From contig JAHBNG010000030.1 of the NCBI GenBank assembly GCA_019217005.1, positions 62,001 to 126,000 of the forward strand: 64,000 nucleotides of DNA, written 5' to 3'. This document shows, piece by piece, positions 46,932-54,753 of this stretch. Both the position numbers and the translations under genes were made by a program. The notes beneath the pieces are model-generated. The model did no database searches, had not been told where the DNA came from, and saw only the letters and a program-made list of their open reading frames with translations. Numbering within the stretch: the stretch's first letter is position 1; each line of letters opens with the position of its first letter. Source of the DNA: Chloroflexi bacterium TSY (GTDB lineage Bacteria; Chloroflexota; Anaerolineae; Caldilineales; Caldilineaceae).

Positions 46932-47321
46932 TTAGGTTCTCTGGGTCCAATCAAAAATTGCGCCCAGAACTTTGTCCCGATGTTCAATCAGGTCGCGGTA
47001 AGCATCCGCGACCTGCTTTGGATCGTAAACGCGGGAGACGAGGGGATCAGTTTTGAGTCTCTGTTCGACCATCAAACGTGCCAGTAGGGTGCAGTTTCGT
47101 GCCATACTATGTTTGGTAAAATCGTTCCCCTCGACAGGTGTTTTCCATTCATGTGCACCTCGCAAGGTCAAATTGCCACCAGGTCTCCAGAGATGAACTT
47201 TTTCTAAGAATGGTGTGATATCGGTTTAATAGGCACCCCGTGGTGAGCCAACGAAGACAACCGTTCCGCGGCGCTGTGCATAATTGAGCGCAGACGTAGC
47301 AACTGAGGGTTGACCAGTAAT
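46932..47321 (-). pseudogene. 3' fragment of a zinc-type alcohol dehydrogenase (MDR)
   Basis: The minus strand reads TGQPSVATSALNYAQRRGTV then VVFVGSPRGAY, an in-frame TAA, and TDITPFLEKVHLWRPGGNLT. It ends with YDPKQVADAYRDLIEHRDKV and GAIFDWTQ. The ALNYAQRRGTVVFVGSPRG strand-loop and the C-terminal PKQVADAYRDL helix are typical of medium-chain dehydrogenases, including those found beside phytanoyl-CoA-dioxygenase-like genes. The catalytic zinc domain is missing. It follows the dioxygenase gene directly. Confidence 0.7.
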
Positions 47322-48182
47322 TTATCCTCGTGAAGGTTCTTTCATCGTTGCCTTTGCTTTCTCTACCTCAGCCGCAAGATGATCTTCGTATTCAAGAGGT
47401 TGTGCGAGATGAACCATGCGTGCGGGTCCAGCCGTGTGCATCATGGCATCGCCGTAGAGAGAATCGACCCAGAAGCGGGCAAAGGCGCTGATCTCATTCC
47501 TCAACAAAGGAATCTCATTTGACGCATAGCGAGCGGTGCAATTAATGGTAAACATCCGGCGTCGCTTGCCACCGCCCCAAGCACTATGTTTGGTATTCTG
47601 ATTAAAGACCACCACGTCACCAGGATTTGTCTCTAGCGCAACGGCGGGTACATCTGAACCATGAATCCCCAGAAGCTCTTGAGAGTGTTGCAGAGTCTCT
47701 TGCAGCGATTCTGCATATTGGTCGCCGTAGCGGTGGCTACCGGGGATGACGCGTAGAGCGCCTGTCTCGCGGCCTATTGGGTCAAGGTACAGCGCCATTT
47801 TGTAGAAAATCCGCGGTGGCTTGCCCCGTCTCTCGCCGCTCCAATCAGTATCCGAGTGCCAACGTGTGTCGTCCACGTAGAAGTTCCCGTCACTGCCCAG
47901 ATAGTTGTAATCATCGCCCAGCAAGCTGGTAAAAATGCCGTTCACTCTGGGATCATCGAGCAAAGATGAGAGAACCTCGCTTTGGTCGATGAAGGGTACA
48001 ATGCATGAGCGTGCGGTCCCATCATGTCGCTTGCCATCATGTCCACCGCCGTGGCTGGCAAAGACCGCTTCAAACGCATTGGTGATCTGCTCGATCTTAT
48101 CATCCAAAAGACCAGGAAAGGCGAGATAGCCAAAAGTGTCCATGAAAGCGAGTTGCTGAGGGGTTAGTTGGAATTCTGTCAT
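47322..48182 (-). CDS. Phytanoyl-CoA dioxygenase-family Fe(II)/2-oxoglutarate enzyme
   Basis: The 286-residue protein has the PhyH cupin fold. The first iron ligands are in DTRWHSDTDWSG (His-x-Asp). The distal His is in NQNTKHSAWGGGKRRRMFTI, with an Arg for 2-oxoglutarate nearby. ALRVIPGSHRYGDQYAESLQ is the typical family turn. The N-terminus, LTPQQLAFMDTFGYLAFPGL, matches other members. Such enzymes hydroxylate small molecules or acyl groups; the substrate is unknown. A second PhyH-like gene lies upstream past a 215-bp element. The stop codon abuts a dehydrogenase fragment. Confidence 0.88.
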   Translation of the reverse strand: MTEFQLTPQQLAFMDTFGYLAFPGLLDDKIEQITNAFEAVFASHGGGHDGKRHDGTARSCIVPFIDQSEVLSSLLDDPRVNGIFTSLLGDDYNYLGSDGNFYVDDTRWHSDTDWSGERRGKPPRIFYKMALYLDPIGRETGALRVIPGSHRYGDQYAESLQETLQHSQELLGIHGSDVPAVALETNPGDVVVFNQNTKHSAWGGGKRRRMFTINCTARYASNEIPLLRNEISAFARFWVDSLYGDAMMHTAGPARMVHLAQPLEYEDHLAAEVEKAKATMKEPSRG

Positions 48183-48303
48183 CTTGTTATCCCTTCATCT
48201 TGTTATCTTGTCTACCACATAAAAAAGCTTTCAGCTAATCAGCCATCAACTTTCAGCCAGAATCTGGTTCCACCTATTGGCTGATTTTATACTTTCCTAT
48301 ACT

Positions 48304-48518
48304 CAGTAGATCCAAATTTCAGGTTTTGAGAGAGAATTCTGGCTAAACAGTTGACATAAATACAAATTTGCCGGTCGATATCTAGTTTTTGCGTTAGATT
48401 TGGGCGATTTTCAGATATGAAATAGGTTGTTTTCTGTAACCGAAATCTGAATAAATGACTCCAAAATCCCTGCAATCTCGACTGAAAATCGCCAAAAACG
48501 CCAAATTTGGATCTACTG
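48304..48518 (-). repeat. 215-bp miniature transposon, copy 3 (family A), opposite orientation
   Basis: Inverse-oriented copy of the element at 12198 and 22967, again exactly 215 bp. The duplication ATACT is at 48299-48303 and 48519-48523. It lies between the two dioxygenase genes, 28 bp beyond the stop of the HEAT-fused one, so no gene is broken. Confidence 0.93.
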
Positions 48519-48546
48519 ATACTACAAGAAATCCGTTGCTCTGTGA

Positions 48547-50070
48547 CTAATACAAATTCTCTGTGGTCGTAATCGGACACCATCTGCTGGTAAATAGAGC
48601 GTCCATTAGGGCCTCCAGCGCCTCAGGTGTTCCGATCCGGCGTAGTGCCAGGGATGCGAAATGCCGAACATAACGATCCTCATCCGTCAGGGTGTCTATG
48701 AGTGGCGGAATTGCTTCGTTGACGGGTTGTCCGATTTTGGCCAGGGCCAGACATGCGTTGTGTCGGACGCAGACGTTTTCGTCGCGAATGATGTTGATCA
48801 AGCCTGGGATGGCATCGATGGCTGTTGTCTCCATTCGCCCCAGTGTCTCCGCTGCATGACGGCGAACCCGATGGTGACCGTCACGCAGCAGCTTCGTCAA
48901 GATCGGCACTGCCTCCGGCACCGGCAATCCGATGTTGCCCAACGTATCTGCCGCCATCGTGCGCACACACCAATGCTCGTCCTCTAGAAGCTCGACCAAA
49001 GGCAACGTCGCCGGTTGACCGATGGCACTAAGCGTGTGGGCAGCCGCACAAGTGGCGGGATTGTCGCCTCTGATATTGGATGGCATACGAATTGAGATTT
49101 GCTCGGCGAAGGCGACAGCTTCCTTGCGCAGGATATCGATCAATTGTGGGACAAGGGATATGCCTTGAGTGCTCAGGGTATAGGCTGTATTTAGGCGAAC
49201 CGTTTCGTCTTGATCTGCCAACGCCGTCATCAGTTGCCTCAACGCTCCATTTTCCGGTCCAGGTTGTTCACTTCCAGCGCCATGATAGCCATTCCATACT
49301 GGGGATCTCTTGTGTCCCGCCAACCAGTGCCAGACGTCAGCGTTGACTGGCTGCAACGAGTCATGTTCAAACGGTTGCCAGTGAGAATCAGCACAGTTCC
49401 ATGTCGGCTCCTGCGGTTCTTCCATACGTTCGAAGAGGAATTTGAGCATATAGCGATTCTTGTTGCTGATGTTGGCCGTCGCTCGGTGCCAACTATCGTA
49501 ATGGACAATCGCCACCGTGCCCGCTGGTCCACAAATCGGCAAAGAAGTTTCAACAGTTTTATCTGCATTGGGATTGGAGATATGGTGATGATATTGTTTT
49601 CCAGGAATGATCCCCGTCGGCCCCATATCCTCTGTGACATCCTGAGGATAGTAGAAGGCAAGCACCCATCGAGGACGTGGATGCCGGATAAGCTGGTCAA
49701 AGACATAGTTGTCCTTGTGCCATTTCTGCCCGGGGCTACCGGAAGGATTCAGATGGCAATGGCGGTGCGGATTCATCAGATAGTTCGGACCAAGGATGCT
49801 CGTCAATGCGCCATGCACGGTGGGGTGATCAAAGGCTTGCTGAATCTGTGGAAGTCGAGGCAGGATATTGTTGCCCGGATTCTGCTCCTCGGCAAAAACG
49901 TGGTCGATCGCCTGGCAGAGATCTTGATGAAATGTGCCAGAGAAATCGGCTTTCAGAGTGATGTAGCCATCCACAATAAAGCGCTGCATCTGTTCATCGG
50001 TGAGTAACTGTTCTTTATCAACTGCGTTCGGTTCCTTAATTTTCATGATGTTCATTCTGTATCTTCTCAA
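48547..50070 (-). CDS. Phytanoyl-CoA dioxygenase-like domain fused to HEAT repeats
   Basis: Residues about 20-260 form a PhyH-type domain with HRHCHLNPSGSPGQKWHKDN, giving the His-x-Asp iron pair (WHKDNY). YPQDVTEDMGPTGIIPGKQY follows, and a distal His lies in VHYDSWHRATANIS. Residues about 290-500 are a string of HEAT/PBS-lyase-type repeats: LMTALADQDETVRLNTAYTL, TLPLVELLEDEHWCVRTMAA, ILTKLLRDGHHRVRRHAAET, GLINIIRDENVCVRHNACLA, and RYVRHFASLALRRIG. The repeats likely present the enzyme to a partner protein or carrier. Three in-frame ATGs at the start make the exact N-terminus uncertain. The C-terminal end, RWCPITTTENLY, looks unlike a repeat. Confidence 0.82.
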   Translation of the reverse strand: MRRYRMNIMKIKEPNAVDKEQLLTDEQMQRFIVDGYITLKADFSGTFHQDLCQAIDHVFAEEQNPGNNILPRLPQIQQAFDHPTVHGALTSILGPNYLMNPHRHCHLNPSGSPGQKWHKDNYVFDQLIRHPRPRWVLAFYYPQDVTEDMGPTGIIPGKQYHHHISNPNADKTVETSLPICGPAGTVAIVHYDSWHRATANISNKNRYMLKFLFERMEEPQEPTWNCADSHWQPFEHDSLQPVNADVWHWLAGHKRSPVWNGYHGAGSEQPGPENGALRQLMTALADQDETVRLNTAYTLSTQGISLVPQLIDILRKEAVAFAEQISIRMPSNIRGDNPATCAAAHTLSAIGQPATLPLVELLEDEHWCVRTMAADTLGNIGLPVPEAVPILTKLLRDGHHRVRRHAAETLGRMETTAIDAIPGLINIIRDENVCVRHNACLALAKIGQPVNEAIPPLIDTLTDEDRYVRHFASLALRRIGTPEALEALMDALFTSRWCPITTTENLY

Positions 50071-50124
50071 TCAAGCGGAGGAAGACCTTAAGTAGCGCCT
50101 GTCATCTTGTTATCCCATCAAACT

Positions 50125-50231
50125 TAGGCTTTTCCAACAATTAAAATCCCTAATTTGATCTGGAAAAGCTCAAGCCATTCCAGAGAAATCGACTAGGCAA
50201 ATTAGGGATTTATTTCTCTGGAATGGCCTTA
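50125..50231. repeat. ~105-bp palindromic repeat touching the GNAT stop codon
   Basis: The left side GGCTTTTCCAACAATTAAAA...CCCTAATTTG pairs imperfectly with the right side (read inward) GGCCATTCCAGAGAAATAAA...CCCTAATTTG. The left half is repeated at 4677-4715. The TAA stop of the GNAT gene at 50229-50231 overlaps its right end. The same relation to a stop codon is seen at lutC. Confidence 0.7.
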
Positions 50232-51350
50232 TACCCAATCCAATGGCCACTGATAGAAAGAGACTGGAACTCCTTCTTTCATAAACGACGAAATGCGCTC
50301 TGGTCCAAAGAGTAGCTTGACCATCTCACGGCGGCCAATTCGAAGCTGGTCGGTCCGATTGTGAATTAGAATCTGCTCCTCGGTTGTTTCTTCAATCGTT
50401 AGGTGAGGGGTGATTTTGTGCATTAGTTGCTGTGGGTTCACGACGTAGATCATGCCGAGATAGGTGCGATTGAAGGGCATACCCAGCTCATCAAGTAGAT
50501 GACTCAGCCCATCGTGAACAGGCGGTGTATGAATGGTCATGCGTAAGGTTGATGTTGCGTCATTTTCGTCACGACCCGAGGTAGACAAATCACAATCATC
50601 TGCCTCTTCAAAGATTGTACGGATCAATCCTGCAGTTACCTCAGATGGTCCACCGTGCTCAAGAATCTGATCGCCACGCACAACGACATAGGCCAGAAAG
50701 CGATCAGTATGCCGCACAACGAAGAGTCGGTTCCCCAACCGATTGAGGAGCAGTGAATCTAGCTCTGATCGACGTTGCGCACCAAGAGGTTCGGCTCTAT
50801 GCAAATGGCTCACGTCGGCCAGAGCGGACGTCGTCATTGTTGCCTCTTCAACAAGCAGCGAATCCTCCAACTGTGGTAGATAGTGATGCGCTCCCCGATC
50901 AATGGTGAAGGTCCATCGTTGCGCTCCTCTTTCCCAGCCAAAGCGGCGATACCAGTTGTCAATATCGGTTGTTAGCAATGCGATGTCACAGCCGTTGGCG
51001 CGCATTTTGGCATGGCAATCTAGCAATAGCTTACCCCCAAAGCCACGGCGACGAAATTCAGGTAGGGTTGCCACTCCGTTGATCCCGCCGACGCTCAGCA
51101 TGATCTCTTTTCCTCGTGCCGTCCGCGCGCGTACTGTCGTTGTAAAGATGGCCATGCTGCTCACGACCTGATGGTTGACCTTGATGATGCGGATATTGTC
51201 CAGATTGTCAGGAGCGTAGACATGGGGACATTCTTGGCCCCATGTCTACGCTCCACGCTCCAGGCGCATAACGGTTGTTCCCACGTCCAGTGTTGGGGCT
51301 AGTTCGCGGAGATGGCAAGCGCGTGGTCCATCGTAATCAGGGATGTTCAT
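50229..51350 (-). pseudogene. GNAT acetyltransferase (Eis-like) with an in-frame stop
   Basis: Reading from ATG 51350: MNIPDYDGPRACHLRELAP, then TVMRLERGA, a TAG at 51246-51248, and in the same frame TWGQECPHVYAPDNLDNIR. The sequence continues into VVSSMAIFTTTVRARTARGK and VGGINGVATLPEFRRRGFGG (acetyl-CoA-binding RRxGxG loop), ALLTTDIDNWYRRFGWERG. The C-terminal sterol-carrier-like half ends YQWPLDWV. The start and the APDNLDNIR segment match Eis-type two-domain acetyltransferases, so the stop is a nonsense change in a once-intact gene of about 373 codons. A GTG at 51164 could give an N-truncated protein. Confidence 0.75.
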
Positions 51351-51675
51351 GGTTTTGAATCTTTTTGAATATCTTGATTCTGCAGATTGTACCACATCCT
51401 GACGCACTTCGTCTTCTGTGTAGCGCCACCGCGCCACCTTTTTTTCTCGCTCCTCATCCCAATCTATTTTCAATTATCGGCGCGATAGCATTGCCAATAG
51501 ACCAAAATATGCAAAAGCAAACAAATTTTTCGTGCAACGCGTTTGGCAACGCATGTGGCAACGTCTGTGCAACGGGTATCAGTTAATCTTGGAGGCAGAG
51601 CGAATTCGTTCTCTGCTCGAACCATCGATGGTGGTTCACAAATGAGAGTCTCAAATTCAAATACACCGCTTCTCT

Positions 51676-51733
51676 CCCAAATGTATATAGAAGAGCGCTG
51701 CATCCCCCGAAGGATGTTCTATGTACATTTGGG
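51676..51733. other. Hairpin upstream of the two small ABM-like genes
   Basis: CCCAAATGTATATAGAA at 51676-51692 pairs with TTCTATGTACATTTGGG at 51717-51733 (one mismatch), loop of 24 nt containing GCATCCCCCGAAGGATG, a smaller stem. The following GGTAGATGAGC recurs in the hairpin at 5027-5105. It lies about 35 bp before the first ABM-like gene and could be a regulatory leader or terminator. The stretch 51474-51675 holds nothing I recognise. Confidence 0.45.
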
Positions 51734-51767
51734 GTAGATGAGCTAATGACAAAAGGAGGATGTCTTG

Positions 51768-52061
51768 ATGATTGTTCGCTTTGTTACGTACCATGCCCTA
51801 CCCGATAAAGATGTTGAGCTTTGGTTGAGCGAAGTAGCCTCTGAGGTGCGCGGCGTGGAGGGGATGCGACGCATGGAACTCATTCGCTCCCACAATGATC
51901 CCAGTCAATATGGGGCCATGCAAGTCTTCAGAACCAAGGAGGATCTCGACGAATACAAATCGTCTGGACCATATCAGCGCCTTTTACAGAGTATTCAGGA
52001 TAGTTGGCTTGATGATTCAAAGCCGGTCGATGAACAGATTTTTAACGTTCTGGATATTTGA
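51768..52061 (+). CDS. Small ABM-like (antibiotic biosynthesis monooxygenase fold) protein
   Basis: The 97-residue protein has the dimeric alpha+beta barrel pattern: MIVRFVTYHALPDKDVELWL then a helix, GVEGMRRMELIRSHNDPSQY and AMQVFRTKEDLDEYKSSGPY. Members of this fold include small monooxygenases and stress-responsive proteins; no catalytic residue allows a specific name. AAAGGAGGA at 51752-51760 is 7 bases before ATG 51768, so that start is preferred over the TTG one codon earlier. It pairs with the next gene, of the same size and type, 64 bp downstream. Confidence 0.65.
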   Translation: MIVRFVTYHALPDKDVELWLSEVASEVRGVEGMRRMELIRSHNDPSQYGAMQVFRTKEDLDEYKSSGPYQRLLQSIQDSWLDDSKPVDEQIFNVLDI

Positions 52062-52125
52062 TGATGTTGTGAACCTTATTATTTCGGAACAACTCTATTT
52101 TTTCTGCCAATGAGGAGGATGACTG

Positions 52126-52434
52126 ATGATCTATCATGTCGTAACCATGAAAGTTCTGCCCGATAAGGGAAATGAAGCCGAACAGATTCTACTAAAGGCG
52201 CAAGCATACCTTGAAGAGAAAAACCCAGTCGAAAATGCTCAATTCCTCAGAGGGATAGACGATAGTTCGAATCGATTACACATTTCAGGATTATATGACT
52301 CGCTCGCTGCATTTGAGACGCAGCGGGAAGCCAGACATAAAGATCCCGAATGGAAAACGATTCTTGACGAATTAGATGCAGTCGTTGAGGACTCTGAAGG
52401 CCACTTCTATCGGGTTATAATGCCTCCACGCTAA
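52126..52434 (+). CDS. Second small ABM-like protein
   Basis: The 102-residue protein starts MIYHVVTMKVLPDKGNEAEQ and contains ENAQFLRGIDDSSNRLHISG, YDSLAAFETQREARHKDPEW and DSEGHFYRVIMPPR, an alpha/beta barrel layout like NIPSNAP/ABM proteins. GAGGAGGA at 52112-52119 gives it a strong ribosome site. It shares fold and arrangement with the preceding gene, suggesting a heterodimer or a pair of subunits. The function is unknown. Confidence 0.6.
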   Translation: MIYHVVTMKVLPDKGNEAEQILLKAQAYLEEKNPVENAQFLRGIDDSSNRLHISGLYDSLAAFETQREARHKDPEWKTILDELDAVVEDSEGHFYRVIMPPR

Positions 52435-52496
52435 AATCCAACTAACGTCCAGATGAGAACTGATCTCATTAAACATGAACATAACGCATGTCCTAA

Positions 52497-52582
52497 GAAC
52501 CCATCCGAAAAGTGGTTGTGAGTCCAACATGCTTCTCGAGTGAGAATAGATTGTCACAGAACTTTTCGGATAAGCACTAAGT
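52497..52582. repeat. REP-like ~80-bp repeat
   Basis: Copy of the repeat at 4807-4888 in the opposite orientation (ATCCGAAAAGTGGTTGTGAG ... GAACTTTTCGGATAAGCACT). It separates the ABM-like pair from the metal-binding-protein remnant. Confidence 0.75.
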
Positions 52583-52968
52583 GACCTGGATCCAGTCAAG
52601 GTAGAGTTCTTCGCGGCGAATGCCCAGGTGTATCTAACCGAACTGGAAGCGCTTGATGAAGAACTAGACGCTTTGCATCCGAATATGAGTTTGAGGTTGT
52701 CGGGACGGTCATCCCATCGCTCAGTACAATAGCACCTCCCTCTGCTGGGGATCTAGCAGCGCTTCAGGATCAGATCGAAGAGGAGAGAGTACTAGCGATC
52801 TTCGTCGGTGAATCTGCCAATGAGAGTCTAGCACAGCAGATTGCCGATGGCATAGAAATTCAGGTTGTCATAATCTATACGGAATCACTCAGTAAAGCCA
52901 ATGGTCCAGCCGCTAGCTATCTTGACTTTATGCGCCACAATATGACAATGATTGTAAGCAGACTTTAA
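52583..52968 (+). pseudogene. C-terminal remnant of a ZnuA/TroA-type metal-binding protein
   Basis: The plus strand reads DLDPVKVEFFAANAQVYLTE then LEALDEELDALHP. After a deletion and frame change come YEFEVVGTVIPSLSTIAPPS, AGDLAALQDQIEEERVLAIF, VGESANESLAQQIADGIEIQ and SYLDFMRHNMTMIVSRL. The motif GFEVVGTVIPSLST-PSAGDLAAL is characteristic of cluster A-I metal-binding proteins that feed zinc or manganese ABC transporters. The signal sequence and first lobe are missing and the middle around the conserved His is deleted. Dead gene. Confidence 0.78.
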
Positions 52969-53043
52969 TGATATGCTCTCCACAGTTTTAGGTAGTCAAC
53001 TTGATTCCCGTATAGATCGTGACAATTTATACCGCACTAGCTT

Positions 53044-53108
53044 ATAAACTTAAAATAAATTCGCTCCTTCTACTCGACTGAAAACGGTCAAATTTATTTT
53101 AAGTTTAT
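53044..53108. repeat. Palindromic repeat with perfect 18-bp arms
   Basis: ATAAACTTAAAATAAATT at 53044-53061 is the exact inverse of 53091-53108; the middle holds CGCTCCTTCTACTCG and GAAAACGGTC. A related copy is at 21795-21858, and a half-like stretch (GAAACGGTCAACTTTATT) at about 54440-54460. It stands about 30 bp downstream of the bPH2 gene and could terminate transcription. Confidence 0.7.
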
Positions 53109-53137
53109 GGCAGTGCTCAGTATACATCCTTTCGCAA

Positions 53138-53689
53138 TTACATTTCCTCACGATAGTGTAGTCCGCGCCGTTCCTTTTCGTCCATGGTCGCTGCACGAAT
53201 CATCTCGCGAACCTCTATCGGATCCTGAACATTGTCAAGGACAAATTCAGGTGTGGAGGGATCGTTACTATGAATCGTGATGTCGCCCACATTTAACATG
53301 CGCTCCCCAACATGTTGTTTGACCTTCGTATCGCGTATGCGTACGAGCTCGATCTCCTCCAGGTTGGTGCCGAATAAACCACGAATAATGCGCAATCGTT
53401 CTGAAGTTAGCTCATAGCGGACGCCGATTGTGAGATAGGGGCGTCCTCGCCAAAGCAGTTTTTCTTCATCGTAGTCCTCGGTGGCAGCCGCAGCATTTGG
53501 TGCAGGGGCAGCGACTGGCGTATGCCCATCGTCTTCAACGGCATCCAAAACAGCAAAGACGCTATGAGAGATAGCGTCGACTAAAGCATCCATCTGGTCT
53601 TTCGGGACAGCCGAAATATTCACACCGCTTTCTGCCAGCGATCTCCAAAACGCTTCGCGCGCAACTATTTGTACATTATCTTGATGCAT
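53138..53689 (-). CDS. Bacterial PH-domain (bPH2/DUF304-type) protein
   Basis: The 183-residue protein has a helical N-terminal half (residues 1-60, FWRSLAESGVNISAVPKDQM) and an Ala/Pro linker. The bPH2 domain then begins EKLLWRGRPYLTIGVRYELT and continues SERLRIIRGLFGTNLEEIEL and VGDITIHSNDPSTPEFVLDN, ending VREMIRAATMDEKERRG. The W-x-GRP start and the VGDITI strand are typical of DUF304/PH_2 proteins, which bind partners at membranes or act in stress functions. There is no membrane segment, unlike YdbT types. Confidence 0.8.
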   Translation of the reverse strand: MHQDNVQIVAREAFWRSLAESGVNISAVPKDQMDALVDAISHSVFAVLDAVEDDGHTPVAAPAPNAAAATEDYDEEKLLWRGRPYLTIGVRYELTSERLRIIRGLFGTNLEEIELVRIRDTKVKQHVGERMLNVGDITIHSNDPSTPEFVLDNVQDPIEVREMIRAATMDEKERRGLHYREEM

Positions 53690-53789
53690 AAAATAAGTCT
53701 CCTCAAACGGTGGTATCTCACATTGTGTATAAATCGGCTTTTTCTCTGAAGACCAAGTAACCTTTACACAATTTGTGGTATACCACCCC

Positions 53790-54197
53790 TCAAACTTCGT
53801 CTTGAATAAAGCGTGAGCTTATACCAGGACTCGGAATCATACAAATTCCTGCTTTGCCAAACAAACGATAACGGTTCTGTGCAATGAACCGATAACACCA
53901 ATTTCGTATGGGTCGTGGGATCCACAGCAAGTGATAAAGCAGCGGCCACATGCCCGACAGACCGTGCGCAATGCGCAATGCCGCATCACTTTCGGTATAG
54001 CAATTTCCATTTTTGACTAACACGAGACTATCAAAAGACACTTGACTCAGACCATGCCGGGCCAGCAGTTCTTGCCCGGCAGCAGACTGTAGCGAGGCAA
54101 AGCGAAACACACCTTCCGGATCGCGTTGGATAATGAATTGTACGGACCAGGTACAGAGATTGCAGACACCGTCAAATAGAATAGTAGAATTCTTCAT
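53790..54197 (-). CDS. DCC-family (DUF393) thiol-disulfide oxidoreductase-like protein
   Basis: The 135-residue protein starts STILFDGVCNLCTWSVQFII, with the DGVCNLC motif that names the DCC family. RFASLQSAAGQELLARHGL and SDAALRIAHGLSGMWPLLYH follow, then IPRPIRNWCYRFIAQNRYRL. The family has a thioredoxin-like fold with the CxxC pair in the first loop; its role is not established. The intergenic stretch up to the next gene on the left (53690-53789) is empty. Confidence 0.88.
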   Translation of the reverse strand: MKNSTILFDGVCNLCTWSVQFIIQRDPEGVFRFASLQSAAGQELLARHGLSQVSFDSLVLVKNGNCYTESDAALRIAHGLSGMWPLLYHLLWIPRPIRNWCYRFIAQNRYRLFGKAGICMIPSPGISSRFIQDEV

Positions 54198-54753
54198 GCT
54201 TAGATTATATCAGAAAAATTGAGTCATTTCTAGCCGATTGATCTCCGCCGAAGCATTTCACTTTGGGGATGAGTGTTCAAGATAGCGTTTGCATCAATAC
54301 GCCCCACAAAAATCGAGTTTGACATCGGAGTTTCTTTCCCTTAGAATGAGCCAAAGATAAATTATCATTTGTGAGAGCGTATTCAGGAATGGGTATGCAA
54401 TCGAGATAGATAAGAACCAATTCGCCTCTTTTATTGGCCAGAAACGGTCAACTTTATTCTCATCAATGAGCAAGTGCGGGACATTTAAAGACATGACTAC
54501 CTCATAAGATCCGCAGTTATCATCGCACACAAAAGGGCATTATTTGTTCGTGACGCAGAACAAACAAGCTGTTTGTTTTACTATCTGGCGATAATGATGT
54601 CCACAGCGCATAATATCAAATTGATCCTCTAGACGAATTACCTCAGATCCTTTTGAACCAATCCAAAAAGTAACCATGCTCATTCCTAAACCTTCGTACC
54701 TCTTCGTGAGCTTCGTGGATGTTTTGAATCTTGGCAACACCTTGGAATAGACC
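54198..54753. other. Gene-free stretch between DCC protein and ABC exporter
   Basis: No convincing gene. The stretch contains AT-rich sequence with a partial copy of the 53044-type palindrome near 54440 and short reading frames without recognisable domains (for example a hydrophobic WFLSISIAYPFLNTLSQMII segment on the minus strand). The exporter promoter is presumably in its right part; I cannot identify boxes with confidence. Confidence 0.35.
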
